DNA of 64,000 bases from Flavobacterium buctense (GCF_014486695.1 NZ_JACTAB010000005.1:62001-126000); one strand, 5' to 3'; numbered from the stretch's first letter, positions 25,470-34,747 are shown. Numbers and translations are program-made. Notes: a model not told the origin generated them from the sequence alone.

Positions 25470-25994
25470 TCAAACGTTTTTTACTACTTTTCTTAGGGAC
25501 AACAAAGCTTGATGCATTCGTTTTTCTACTGCTTTTACCGATAAATCCAATGAGGCTGCAATTTCAGCATACGATTGATTATCAAACCGGTTCATTAAAA
25601 ATACGGTTCTTTGCTTTTCGGGCAAATCGTTTATGGCTTTTTCCAGTTGGGCTTTTAATTCGGTTTCCTCCATCAAAAATTCGGGGGATTCTTTGTGAGA
25701 TGATTTGGGTTGGAATTGCAACTCAAAATTGCTGACCACTTGTTTGTGCTTGATTTTATTCAGCGAAAGCCTAATCGCTGTGGTGTATAAAAAGCTTTTG
25801 GCTTGTTCGGGTTGGATAATCCCACAATTCTCCCAGAGTTTGACAAAAGCATTTTGGGCTACATCTTCGGCACTTTCTATATCGCCTCTGAATTGATACA
25901 CCAAAAAGTTTCGCAACACCTTAAAATTCGTGTCAAATACCGAGCGGAATACCACATCAGAACAGAGCTTTGTATTTTGGTTTTCTTCTTTCAT
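25470..25994 (-). CDS. ECF-type RNA polymerase sigma-70 factor (FecI-like)
   Basis: This 174-residue sigma factor has region 2 with GDIESAEDVAQNAFVKLWEN and region 4 with LPEKQRTVFLMNRFDNQSYAEIAASLDLSVKAVEKRMHQAL, the helix-turn-helix that reads the -35 element. The linker is short, as in ECF factors. It is the first gene of sigma-fecR-receptor. A perfect hairpin sits 14 bases upstream of its ATG, and the Kazal-domain lipoprotein gene lies before that in the same direction. Confidence 0.93.
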   Translation of the reverse strand: MKEENQNTKLCSDVVFRSVFDTNFKVLRNFLVYQFRGDIESAEDVAQNAFVKLWENCGIIQPEQAKSFLYTTAIRLSLNKIKHKQVVSNFELQFQPKSSHKESPEFLMEETELKAQLEKAINDLPEKQRTVFLMNRFDNQSYAEIAASLDLSVKAVEKRMHQALLSLRKVVKNV

Positions 25995-26008
25995 AGCTTA
26001 AATTGCTA

Positions 26009-26034
26009 ACACAACCTTATCGCTAAGGTTGTGT
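26009..26034 (-). promoter_or_regulatory. Perfect 11-bp hairpin with GNRA-type loop in the leader of the ECF sigma gene
   Basis: ACACAACCTTA and TAAGGTTGTGT form a mismatch-free stem. In the minus-strand RNA the loop is GCGA, a stable GNRA tetraloop. No T run follows on either strand, so it is not a standard terminator. It lies 14 bases before the sigma ATG and 41 bases after the stop of the upstream lipoprotein gene. It could be a processing or stability element, or an operator; this is inference. Confidence 0.6.
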
Positions 26035-26075
26035 CGCAACTAACTTTAATCTTTCCCAATTTTATTGATATACAA

Positions 26076-27119
26076 TTAATTACAATTATTGATAATAAAC
26101 GATTCAAAAGTTACTTGGTCCGCCATGGTAACTTGAATAAGACCGCCAGGTGAATTAAAATTTGCCGTTACCGGATACACAAAAGCCGGAATACTTGACT
26201 GATTAGGGAAATAATACTGTAACAGTTCTCCGTCATTATTAACCGTAACCAAAGCCCCTTGATATTGAATCTGTACCGGATAATTCATAGTAAAACAAGA
26301 ACCTAATCCATTCCCGAAATTTGTGGTTAGTACAGGATCACAACTTACAAAATCAGCTGCTGTATAACCGTCACATTCCGCCAAACAAGCATTTGAGTAC
26401 ATTACGGTTCCATTGGCGGTTTGCACACAAACTGGATTAACATCAGTGGTGCAAATACAAGAAGTAGTATTCCCATCACACTCATCGTATAAATCGAATA
26501 ATTCATATAAATCATTGACCACAATTGTCTCATTGGCTTGAATCACGCTAATTGGGAATACTATTTCAACAACCTCACCGTTAATTAACAACGATTCAAA
26601 TTCACCTTGTGTTTGTACTTCAATAGTGCTGCCGTTGGCATTGATTACTGAAATCGGATAAACCAATTGGAAACAACTAAATTGCAATACATCATCATTT
26701 ATGGTACTAAATCCACACTCTTGAATCAAGGCATAAAACTCCTCTTCATTATCTATAGTCGTAATTGCGCCTTCTTGTTGTACTTGGAATGGAAATGCAA
26801 TACCAACCAAGAATAAAGTTTCGGTTTCCGCTGTTAAGATTTCTAACAATCCTTCGTATGAAGCAACTGTAATAACGGTTCCGTCATTATAAGATAAGGT
26901 TAACGGAAAAACAAAATTGAAACAAAACGCTTGGTCTTGCATTGACAAATCATTTTTGCCATTGATGTTGTTGGCCTTCTTGATCTCGTTTAAAGTGGTT
27001 CTTAGCGAAATACTTTTAGTGGTTACAATTTCATTATCCACCGGATCATTATCGGTACACGAATAAAAACCTGCGACCGAAACGGTCAATAGCAAAAGTA
27101 AAATTTTGATCTTTTTCAT
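26076..27119 (-). CDS. Lipoprotein with six internal repeats and a Kazal-type inhibitor domain
   Basis: This 347-residue protein has a lipoprotein signal (lipobox YSC, Cys20) followed by an acidic TDNDPVDNE. Six copies of a ~30-residue beta motif follow (FPxxxxxxDGxxxxVxxxxE type: e.g. CFNFVFPLTLSYNDGT, CFQLVYPISVINANGS, CFTMNYPVQIQYQGA). They come in pairs that begin CF and end near a Cys. Between the fourth and fifth copies is a six-Cys segment with CICTTDVNPVC and MYSNACLAECDG, matching the Kazal_2 consensus (PVCG..TY.NxCxxxC). Kazal domains inhibit serine proteases. The repeats are unassigned. The gene precedes sigma-fecR-receptor in the same direction, separated by a hairpin. Confidence 0.75.
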   Translation of the reverse strand: MKKIKILLLLLTVSVAGFYSCTDNDPVDNEIVTTKSISLRTTLNEIKKANNINGKNDLSMQDQAFCFNFVFPLTLSYNDGTVITVASYEGLLEILTAETETLFLVGIAFPFQVQQEGAITTIDNEEEFYALIQECGFSTINDDVLQFSCFQLVYPISVINANGSTIEVQTQGEFESLLINGEVVEIVFPISVIQANETIVVNDLYELFDLYDECDGNTTSCICTTDVNPVCVQTANGTVMYSNACLAECDGYTAADFVSCDPVLTTNFGNGLGSCFTMNYPVQIQYQGALVTVNNDGELLQYYFPNQSSIPAFVYPVTANFNSPGGLIQVTMADQVTFESFIINNCN

Positions 27120-27200
27120 TTTTATAATTTTTAGTGTTTATAGATTAGACAACACAAAATGCCATCACCCTACTTTTTTTAAATAAAAATGAAAATTAAT

Positions 27201-28763
27201 TTATTTTAAAAGACTTTGTGCAATTTTCAGGGCACATTTTTCGCCATCAATAGCGGCAGAGATGATTCCACCGGCAAAACCGGCACCTTCACCACATGGA
27301 TATAAACCCTTGATTTGTAAGTGTTCTAAGGTTTCATTGTGCCGTGGAATTCTTACCGGAGAAGAGGTTCGGCTTTCGGGCGCGTGAAGTATGGCCTCGT
27401 TGGTCATGTAACCCCGCATCGATTTTCCGAATTGAACAAATCCTTCTCTCATGATTTGGGTTAAAAAACCTGGAAAAACTTGTCCCATTTCTATCGTAGT
27501 TGTTCCGGGTACATAGGAGGTTTTTGGGATGGATGAGGATATTTTATTTTGGGTAAAATCGACCATTCTTTGCGCAGGAACTTTTTGGGTTTCTCCGGCC
27601 AAATGCCATGCTTTTTGTTCGATACTTTTTTGAAATTCCATTCCGGCTAGTGCTCCGAACTTGGCGAAAGGCTTAAAATCTTCAAGTTTTAATTCGACTA
27701 CTATACCTGAGTTTGCAGTAGCTTGATCACGTTTGGACGGTGACCAACCATTTGTCACGACTTCACCCGGACTTGTAGCGCAAGGCGCAATCACGCCGCC
27801 AGGACACATACAAAAAGAATACATTCCGCGACCATTGACTTGCTTAACTATCGAGTAAGGCGCCGGTGGTAAATGTTCCCCACGGAAATCACAACTGTAT
27901 TGAATTTTATCAATTAATTCTTGAGGATGTTCTGCTCGAACACCTAAAGCAAAAGGTTTAGCTTCGATGAAAATTTTCTTTCTATCCAGTAATTCAAAAA
28001 TATCACGCGCGGAATGTCCGGTAGCCAAAATGACTTTATTGGCCGAAATGGTATCGCCATTTTGAGTCACAACACCTTGCATTTCATTATTCTTGACTAC
28101 AAAATCGGTTACACGGGTTTCGAATAACACTTGTCCGCCACATTCGATTATTTTTTCCCGAATGTCTTGAATAATTTGGGGTAACTTATTGGTCCCAATG
28201 TGAGGATGCGCTTCCACTAAAATATCAGGGGTCGCTCCGAAACCGACCAACAATTGTAAAATTCTGTCGACATCGCCTCGTTTTTTAGAACGCGTGTATA
28301 ATTTTCCGTCGGAATAAGTGCCAGCACCACCTTCGCCAAAACAATAATTGGAATCTTCGTTAACAATGTGATCTACATTAATCGCTTTTAAATCACGACG
28401 GCGTCCTCGAACGTCTTTTCCGCGTTCTATTACTATTGGCTTTAATCCTAATTCAATCAACTGAAGTGCTGCGAAAAGTCCGGCCGGACCGGCACCAACA
28501 ATAATTACTTCTTGGGCATTGGCTACATTTTGGTATTCGGGCAATTCAATTTTTGGTTCGGTATACTCTTCATCAACGAGATAGACCAAAACTTTAAGAT
28601 TGACTTTAATTGCCTTTTGACGGGCGTCTATTGAACGCTTCAGGATTACAACTTTGTGAACCAATTTAGTAGAAACCCTTACTGATTTGGCTACATACTC
28701 ATAGAGCAAACTTTCGCTTGCCGCTATTTCGGGAGAAACCTGTAGGAGTAATTCTTGTGGCAT
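27201..28763 (-). CDS. FAD/NAD(P)-dependent oxidoreductase (COG2509-type)
   Basis: This 520-residue cytosolic flavoprotein has a dinucleotide-binding motif VIIVGAGPAGLFAALQ at ~88-103 with IERGKDVRGRR after it. FAD-contact segments are GEGGAGTYSDGKLYTR and ATGHSARDIFELL. The C-terminal FAD motif is PCGEGAGFAGGIISAAIDG. An ~80-residue N-terminal part precedes the Rossmann fold, typical of this uncharacterised dehydrogenase family. The substrate is unknown. The DUF2891 gene lies 33 bases upstream, so the two may be co-transcribed, though a -7 box lies between them. Confidence 0.85.
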   Translation of the reverse strand: MPQELLLQVSPEIAASESLLYEYVAKSVRVSTKLVHKVVILKRSIDARQKAIKVNLKVLVYLVDEEYTEPKIELPEYQNVANAQEVIIVGAGPAGLFAALQLIELGLKPIVIERGKDVRGRRRDLKAINVDHIVNEDSNYCFGEGGAGTYSDGKLYTRSKKRGDVDRILQLLVGFGATPDILVEAHPHIGTNKLPQIIQDIREKIIECGGQVLFETRVTDFVVKNNEMQGVVTQNGDTISANKVILATGHSARDIFELLDRKKIFIEAKPFALGVRAEHPQELIDKIQYSCDFRGEHLPPAPYSIVKQVNGRGMYSFCMCPGGVIAPCATSPGEVVTNGWSPSKRDQATANSGIVVELKLEDFKPFAKFGALAGMEFQKSIEQKAWHLAGETQKVPAQRMVDFTQNKISSSIPKTSYVPGTTTIEMGQVFPGFLTQIMREGFVQFGKSMRGYMTNEAILHAPESRTSSPVRIPRHNETLEHLQIKGLYPCGEGAGFAGGIISAAIDGEKCALKIAQSLLK

Positions 28764-28777
28764 GATTTAATTTTCTG

Positions 28778-28785
28778 CAAAAGTA
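28778..28785 (-). promoter_or_regulatory. -7 promoter box of the FAD oxidoreductase gene
   Basis: The minus strand reads TACTTTTG. A TTTG lies upstream at 28811-28814 but with a 25-base spacer, longer than usual, so the pair is uncertain. Confidence 0.4.
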
Positions 28786-28796
28786 AACAAAAGGAA

Positions 28797-29849
28797 TTAC
28801 TTTTTTTCTTCAAAAGCGCGTAAGGCAAACGAAGCCAACCAATGCTCGCCTTCATAATTGCCGTCGACTACAGAAGGCAGCGAAAAATTTAAGTGGTAAT
28901 CCGCTAATGGTTTTAAATGGGAAAATTCTTTTGGATACTGATGAATTAAGGCATATAAATTCCAAGCTCGGCTGAAATTCAATCCGTCTAAGTGCACCAA
29001 ATGACCATCAGTCCTATCGGAAACTTTAGCAACTTCCCATGAGAATTTCTTTTTGAAGAGTTGTGGTGCAAACTTTTTCAGCCAAATTAAAAACGTTGCT
29101 TTAGGCAAAATGCGTTGCATTAAAGCCATTTCTTCTAAACAAGGCGACAGGAAATCGGTGCCGCTGGGTTCCCAAGTAAACGGACAGTTTTCATCATTTT
29201 GGAACAAACGAATGGCGTTGCTTTTAATGCTTTTTTGGAACAAATCATTTTTAGAATAAACCGCATAATCCCATGCAAAAGTTAAACCAAAAGCAGTATT
29301 TGTATGCGTTCCTACTCTAACAGGATAAAGTAATTTAGGCAAAAACTCGATGTATCTTTCAATGACAATATCGGAAAGCGGTTTTAAATTTTGGGCCAAC
29401 TCTTGGGCGAAAGGCTCGTTATGAGTTTCGAGCTCGAGTTGTAATTTCAGTAACCAATTCCAGCCATACATTCGTTCAAAAGACTTCTCGTGTTTCTTAT
29501 TCAAATAATTAATTTCTACTTGAATGTTTGCTTTGGATAAATTGGTTTTGAGTTTTTGGACAATCAATTCTTTGTTGGCCAGATTCGGGAATTTTTTTAG
29601 CAAATACACTAAACTCCAATGTCCGTGAACCGAAGAATGCCAATCAAAGCAGCCGTAGAATGTGGGATGCAATTTTTGAGGTGGTTGAATTTCAGTACTA
29701 TCCATCAGCATTTGTCCCAATTTATTCGGGTATTCTTGTTGGAGACATTTTAACGGCAAACCGGCTAAATGATTGGCTTGTTCCAAAGTCAGTTCCTGAG
29801 AAAAACCTAGGAAAGATAGTAGCAACAGTAAAAAATAACTATTTTTCAT
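28797..29849 (-). CDS. DUF2891 family secreted protein
   Basis: This 350-residue protein has a signal peptide (MKNSYFLLLLLSFLGFSQ) and the DUF2891 hallmark HPTFYGCFDWHSSVHGHWSLVYLLKKFP at ~60-87. Later segments include RVGTHTNTAFGLTFAWDYA and EPSGTDFLSPCLEEMALM. The rich set of conserved His, Trp and Asp in an (alpha/alpha)-barrel-like pattern suggests a carbohydrate-active or related enzyme, but no activity is established. A periplasmic location is inferred. It diverges from the 78-residue gene at 29906. Confidence 0.85.
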   Translation of the reverse strand: MKNSYFLLLLLSFLGFSQELTLEQANHLAGLPLKCLQQEYPNKLGQMLMDSTEIQPPQKLHPTFYGCFDWHSSVHGHWSLVYLLKKFPNLANKELIVQKLKTNLSKANIQVEINYLNKKHEKSFERMYGWNWLLKLQLELETHNEPFAQELAQNLKPLSDIVIERYIEFLPKLLYPVRVGTHTNTAFGLTFAWDYAVYSKNDLFQKSIKSNAIRLFQNDENCPFTWEPSGTDFLSPCLEEMALMQRILPKATFLIWLKKFAPQLFKKKFSWEVAKVSDRTDGHLVHLDGLNFSRAWNLYALIHQYPKEFSHLKPLADYHLNFSLPSVVDGNYEGEHWLASFALRAFEEKK

Positions 29850-29863
29850 AAAGAAGCGTTTTC

Positions 29864-29871
29864 CAAATGTA
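29864..29871 (-). promoter_or_regulatory. -7 promoter box of the DUF2891 gene
   Basis: The minus strand reads TACATTTG, 14 bases before the ATG. No -33 TTG is in range. Confidence 0.4.
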
Positions 29872-29905
29872 GCAAAAAGTTACCTTTACATTATTATTTC
29901 TGTAT

Positions 29906-30142
29906 ATGTCAAGACAAATAAAACTCATTTGGGATTTCCGAGGACCGGCTTCTGCTAAAACTGCAGAGCACCATGAAATCCATTTAAAGGAATATATTAC
30001 TATTGAAAAGTTACCCATTAACATTACCGGCTATGAAATCCTCAACGAAATGTATGCTATTGCTTTTATGGTGGTGACAGATGAAAATATGATAGCTGTT
30101 CGAGATACATTGAAGCCACATCGAGGGGAATTATATGTTTAA
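29906..30142 (+). CDS. Small conserved-looking protein of unknown function
   Basis: This 78-residue cytosolic protein begins MSRQIKLIWDFRGPASAKTAEHHEIHL and contains a hydrophobic NEMYAIAFMVV stretch. It has several His residues (AEHHEIHL) and no signal peptide or known motif. It starts 56 bases from the divergent DUF2891 ATG, and its frame shows coding-like third-position bias. The pattern of beta strands and a helix could be a small alpha/beta fold. I do not recognise the family. Confidence 0.6.
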   Translation: MSRQIKLIWDFRGPASAKTAEHHEIHLKEYITIEKLPINITGYEILNEMYAIAFMVVTDENMIAVRDTLKPHRGELYV

Positions 30143-30286
30143 TATTCAATAAACCAAAAACTTTAAACTTAAACTACTCTTTTTCAGCAAAATAAAGTGT
30201 GCTATTTTGGTTCAAATCTTTCAAATAAGTTTTAAAAATTCAGTCATTTTGAAAGCGAATAAACGCCTTTTCTATAATTAAAGAGT

Positions 30287-30294
30287 TACATTTG
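30287..30294 (+). promoter_or_regulatory. -7 promoter box of the T9SS cargo gene
   Basis: TACATTTG matches TAnnTTTG, 25 bases before ATG 30320. No -33 TTG is at 17-23 bases. The box overlaps the hairpin at 30291. Confidence 0.4.
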
Positions 30295-30312
30295 GTTATA
30301 AACCAAATTTTT
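30291..30312 (+). promoter_or_regulatory. Hairpin with T run between promoter box and start of the T9SS cargo gene
   Basis: TTTGGTT (30291-30297), ATA loop, AACCAAA (30301-30307), then five T. The 7-bp stem is perfect and ends 7 bases before the ATG at 30320. It may terminate readthrough from the 78-residue gene or act as a leader element. Confidence 0.4.
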
Positions 30313-30319
30313 CTTGATT

Positions 30320-33300
30320 ATGCAAAAAAATTACACGCTAGAAAACTATTCGAATTCTGTTATTGATGGAGCAAATGACTTAAATGAAAAGAAACGATTT
30401 CTCAAAGGCTTTTTATCTTTGGTTCTTCTATTGTTTGCGGTGATTAGCTTGCAAGGGCAAACTACCTTTACTTCAATCCAATCAGGAAATTTTACCGATC
30501 CTGCCACTTGGGGAACGGCTACTTCCCCAACTTCTATTGACAATGTTATCATTGCAACCGGCACAACGGTTCTACTTGACGATTTGATTACAGTTAATGA
30601 TGCAACCATTGGAGGTGTTTTAGAAAGTGGTAGTAACTCAGCTGATTTTATCATAACTGGAAACTTAACTGTTAATAATGGTGGTTTGTTTGATGGAATC
30701 TTTTATTTTGATGCAGGCGGATGGGGATATGACAAAGGAACGCAACTTACGGTGGCAGGAAATATTACAAACAATGGTAGAATTGATTTGTCCATTGGCG
30801 CTAGTTATTTGCCCGAAGGTGCATTGAATTTAAATGGTTCTTCTGTTCAAACCGTTAGTGGTTTGGGTACTTTTGGAGGTACTTTATATTTAACTGACAA
30901 TTCCAATACCGGTGCTGTTATTAATCAATTGATTATTAATAATACAAGTATGGCTACTCCAAATATAATTTGGGGATTTAACAATATCAAAATCAGAAGT
31001 AATCTAACGCTAACTAACGCCCGAATTAACTTAGGTGTCAACAAAATGACCATAGGAAATTATGGTTCTGCTACTACAACCATTACTTCCGGTAGTGGAT
31101 TTTTAAGCGGCACCATTGGCAGATGGTATAGTGCTTACGATAATCCAGTAGCAATAACATCCGGAGTAGATTATTATAACAGTAATACGTTATTTCCTTT
31201 TATTAGTGCTAATGGAAAAAGCAGATCCGCATTTATTTCAAGACCTAACGACCCGAATGCTACGGGAACATCAGGAGAACTTTCGGTAACTTATTTTGAC
31301 GAACCTGCTGTATCTTCCGGGTTTTCTGTAGTTGATGGAAGTTATACTGTCACAGACATTTATGAAGGTGCATGGACCATTGCTAAAGATGCGACTTATG
31401 CTTTTCCAATTGGTAATCATACAATAGCTTTTTCAATTCAAGATGCTTTTTTAATTAAAAATGGCAATTCAAGGATTATTAAAGCAGACGGAACAACAAT
31501 TGGTAATCACCAATCAGGTACCATTACACCTTTTGCATCGAGAAAAAATCTTTCTGATACCGATTTAAACAACACTTTTCAAGTTGGATACAATGCGGCT
31601 TTAGACACACCTATAACTTCCTCACAAACAGGAAATTGGAATAATGCCGCTACATGGAGCAGCAACAGTGTTCCGGGTTGTGGAGATACTGTAACTTTAC
31701 TTTCAGGACATATTATAACGGTTAATACTATTAGTTCAGCGGCAGGAGTAAATATTGCTCCAGGAGCAACATTGATAAGCGATTCTTCAACTTTAACTGT
31801 GGGCTGTACCAATAATAACGCAACATTTTTCAACGGCGGTACCTATACCATTAATGGCGGTTCTCTTATAGTAAACGGGAATGTTTTACATGCTAATGGA
31901 AGTACTTTTAATCAAACAGCCGGAGATATAATTGTTGATGGGAACAACAATGGTGTAGCAGCAACCAGTATTGACCAAACTCTTTTCAAAATTGGCAATG
32001 CAACTTTAAATTTAACGGGTGGAAAAATCACTATTGTAGACCCTCCAGTTTCAAGCGCTACTGTAGCAACAACCCATACAATTACTTCGATTGTTGCTTG
32101 TACAGGTTTCTTTTGTTGGTATCCAACGAATATTTTTTTAGATGCTACAGATGATTTAGCGGTTGGCCAAGTGATTAGCGGAGCAGGAATTCCGGCAGGA
32201 ACAGTTGTGGCCAGCATCAATTTTGACGGTTCAATTAATACAAGTCCAAGTTTACCGGCTACAGGGCTGACTTTACCTTTAAATTTAACGTTCTACAACG
32301 TAACTAATTCTCCATCAACTTTTATTTATGAATCAAGTAATAATTATGCCATAGGGGCTAATCATACTTTACAAATTGGTGACGGAATATCAATAGAAAA
32401 AAGTACCGTAACCACTAATGGATTTAATTGTAATTTCAGAGCTGCTGAAGGAACACTTTCTTTAAACAACCTAATTGTCAATGCTCTTGACTCAACCGAT
32501 CGTTTTGTTAATTTAGATTTTAGTAACTTGAGTGGTACTAGTATAATGAATGTTCAAAATGATTTCACCATTACACAAGGAAAAATAAAAGGTCAAGGTG
32601 TTGATACGTATTTTGGAGGAAATATTATCAATAACGGAGCTTTAAATTTATACAATAATACTTATTTTGGTAATTATATCGATGGATCAGCGGTAGCAAC
32701 TGCAAAACCACAAACCATTTCCGGCACAGGTACATTCAATGCACAAACAGAAACCATTTTAAACACACCTGTGAATACTGGTTCTGTTTTTCAACTTAGA
32801 GTTAACAATACCAGTACAGAAGGAGTAACTTTTTTAGTGCCATTTAACGTAGTATCATCCTTAACAATGACTGCGGGTATCATTCACACCTCAGCAACCA
32901 GTGTTTTAACCGTTGGAACACCAGCTATGTCGTATACCGCATCTGTTACCGGTAATTTTGGAGATACTTGTTATATCGATGGCCCTTTTGCGAAAGATAT
33001 TGGTGGCGGACAAAATGCTACAGATTTAAATAGTGAATTTGATTTTGCTGTGGAAAAATTCTTTTTCCCTGTTGGAAAATCATCTTATTCACCAATTTGG
33101 GTAGCGGTTACAACTCCAGCGGGAGGTTTTGGAAGCCCGGGCGCCAAATTAAAAGCAGAAGCTTTTGAAACAAATCCGGGAACACCTTCAGCAAATATTG
33201 CCTATTTAAGTCAGAACCGATGGGAAGTTTCAAAAACTGCCGGTACTGTTATCGATTTCAATATCAAAGTAGCGGATGCTAATGCTATTGAAACCAGTAT

Positions 33301-34729
33301 TATTGTGCAAGCACCTTCAGCTGCCGGTGTTTATGATAATGACTTTGGGATTACAGCAAGTTTTGAAGCAGGAACACCAAATTTATTAATGTCAACCACA
33401 AATCCATTGCCTTTTGAAGATTTTTATGGTTTCTTTTCTACTGCCAGACAATCAGAGTGCTCTACAGTAGCGCCTGGTAATACCTTATCTACCGAAACCA
33501 ACATTTGTGGTGGTAAAGCAGTAACATTGCGTTTAGAAAATGTCATTATTGGAGAAGGCATAACCTACCAATGGCAAAGTTCTACTACAGGTTCAAACTA
33601 TGTTAACATTGATGGTGCAACTGCTACAACTACTTCAGTTGCTCCGGTAGAAAATACTTATTATCGTTGTAATGTTACTTGTTCATTCAGCACAACTACG
33701 GTAGCTTCTACACCAATTCAAATTACCTTAAATAATACTATTACCGAAACAACTCCGGCAACAATTTGCCAACCAACAGATACTGCAACTTTATCGGCAA
33801 CTTCTTCTGTAGGAGATGTCAAATGGTATGCGACACAAACCGGTGGAACTGCTTTAGCAACAGGAAACTCTTTTACAACTCCTGTAATTACTGCTACAAC
33901 AACCTATTATGCCGGTACCGAATCATCAACTAACGGTACAGCAGGCTTAGCATACAGCAATGATGGTTATGGCTCTGGATCACTAGATAGAGGTTTGGCC
34001 TTCAATTTATCGAATTCTATTATTTTAAATTCGGTTAAAGTATATCCGCAACAAAACCCTGGTGGAACCGGAGTAGCTCCAATAACCATTAAAGTATTCC
34101 AAAATGGAGTTCAAGTTCCGGGAACTGATGATGTTGTGTTTACACCAAATACTGCTTCAGATTGGTCTCCTACAACAATAGCTCAAACGGTATCTCTTAA
34201 TTATATACTGTCTGCAGGTAATAACTATACCCTTTTAATTACTGATGGCGCTTCATATGATAATGCTTTGGCTTATGTAAGTCCGTTTCCTAGTCCGTTC
34301 CCGGTTGATAATGGAGCGGTTTCTATCGTTGGTGGTTTTTCATTTGGAGAGATTGATACGTACAATTACAACTTCTTTTTTGATTGGAATGTTACAGAAG
34401 TTTGTTCTTCTGCCAGAGTTGCGGTAACAGCCACAGTACTAACTCCGGAAGAATGTGACTTGGGAACTGAAACTTCACAATTATTATCAAGAGTAGTGGC
34501 TTATCCAAATCCATATAGCTCAACCTTTAAATTAGACATTCAAACCAACAATGCGGCAGATGTTACCATAAAGGTTTACGATATGGTGGGAAGATTAATT
34601 GAGTACAGAACTATTGGCTTTAATGATTTAAACAATGTAGAAATCGGAAATGGTTATCCATCCGGAATTTATAATGTATCCGTAACTCAAGAAGGAAAAG
34701 CAAAAACCCTTCAAGTGGTTAAAAGATAA
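30320..34729 (+). CDS. Large secreted protein with T9SS type A sorting domain
   Basis: This 1469-residue protein has a long basic leader and a signal helix (RFLKGFLSLVLLLFAVISLQG). Two similar beta modules follow at ~45-110 (QSGNFTDPATWG) and ~432-500 (QTGNWNNAATWSSNSVPGC). Long beta-helix-like stretches rich in Asn, Thr and Ser come next. Ig-like domains are at ~1050-1200 (ITYQWQSSTTGSNY; ICQPTDTATLSATSSVGDVKWY). The C-terminal tail has YPNPYSSTFKLDIQ and GYPSGIYNVSV, the sorting signal read by the type IX secretion system. It is therefore exported to the cell surface or medium. The role is probably adhesive or structural; no catalytic motif is seen. ATG 30320 follows an in-frame TTG two codons upstream. 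Confidence 0.88.
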   Translation: MQKNYTLENYSNSVIDGANDLNEKKRFLKGFLSLVLLLFAVISLQGQTTFTSIQSGNFTDPATWGTATSPTSIDNVIIATGTTVLLDDLITVNDATIGGVLESGSNSADFIITGNLTVNNGGLFDGIFYFDAGGWGYDKGTQLTVAGNITNNGRIDLSIGASYLPEGALNLNGSSVQTVSGLGTFGGTLYLTDNSNTGAVINQLIINNTSMATPNIIWGFNNIKIRSNLTLTNARINLGVNKMTIGNYGSATTTITSGSGFLSGTIGRWYSAYDNPVAITSGVDYYNSNTLFPFISANGKSRSAFISRPNDPNATGTSGELSVTYFDEPAVSSGFSVVDGSYTVTDIYEGAWTIAKDATYAFPIGNHTIAFSIQDAFLIKNGNSRIIKADGTTIGNHQSGTITPFASRKNLSDTDLNNTFQVGYNAALDTPITSSQTGNWNNAATWSSNSVPGCGDTVTLLSGHIITVNTISSAAGVNIAPGATLISDSSTLTVGCTNNNATFFNGGTYTINGGSLIVNGNVLHANGSTFNQTAGDIIVDGNNNGVAATSIDQTLFKIGNATLNLTGGKITIVDPPVSSATVATTHTITSIVACTGFFCWYPTNIFLDATDDLAVGQVISGAGIPAGTVVASINFDGSINTSPSLPATGLTLPLNLTFYNVTNSPSTFIYESSNNYAIGANHTLQIGDGISIEKSTVTTNGFNCNFRAAEGTLSLNNLIVNALDSTDRFVNLDFSNLSGTSIMNVQNDFTITQGKIKGQGVDTYFGGNIINNGALNLYNNTYFGNYIDGSAVATAKPQTISGTGTFNAQTETILNTPVNTGSVFQLRVNNTSTEGVTFLVPFNVVSSLTMTAGIIHTSATSVLTVGTPAMSYTASVTGNFGDTCYIDGPFAKDIGGGQNATDLNSEFDFAVEKFFFPVGKSSYSPIWVAVTTPAGGFGSPGAKLKAEAFETNPGTPSANIAYLSQNRWEVSKTAGTVIDFNIKVADANAIETSIIVQAPSAAGVYDNDFGITASFEAGTPNLLMSTTNPLPFEDFYGFFSTARQSECSTVAPGNTLSTETNICGGKAVTLRLENVIIGEGITYQWQSSTTGSNYVNIDGATATTTSVAPVENTYYRCNVTCSFSTTTVASTPIQITLNNTITETTPATICQPTDTATLSATSSVGDVKWYATQTGGTALATGNSFTTPVITATTTYYAGTESSTNGTAGLAYSNDGYGSGSLDRGLAFNLSNSIILNSVKVYPQQNPGGTGVAPITIKVFQNGVQVPGTDDVVFTPNTASDWSPTTIAQTVSLNYILSAGNNYTLLITDGASYDNALAYVSPFPSPFPVDNGAVSIVGGFSFGEIDTYNYNFFFDWNVTEVCSSARVAVTATVLTPEECDLGTETSQLLSRVVAYPNPYSSTFKLDIQTNNAADVTIKVYDMVGRLIEYRTIGFNDLNNVEIGNGYPSGIYNVSVTQEGKAKTLQVVKR

Positions 34730-34747
34730 AACTATACTTCATTCAAT

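Noticed and set aside
26009..26034. Reading the perfect hairpin as an ordinary terminator of the Kazal-protein gene.
   Set aside because: No T run follows on the minus strand; it is reported as a regulatory candidate instead.
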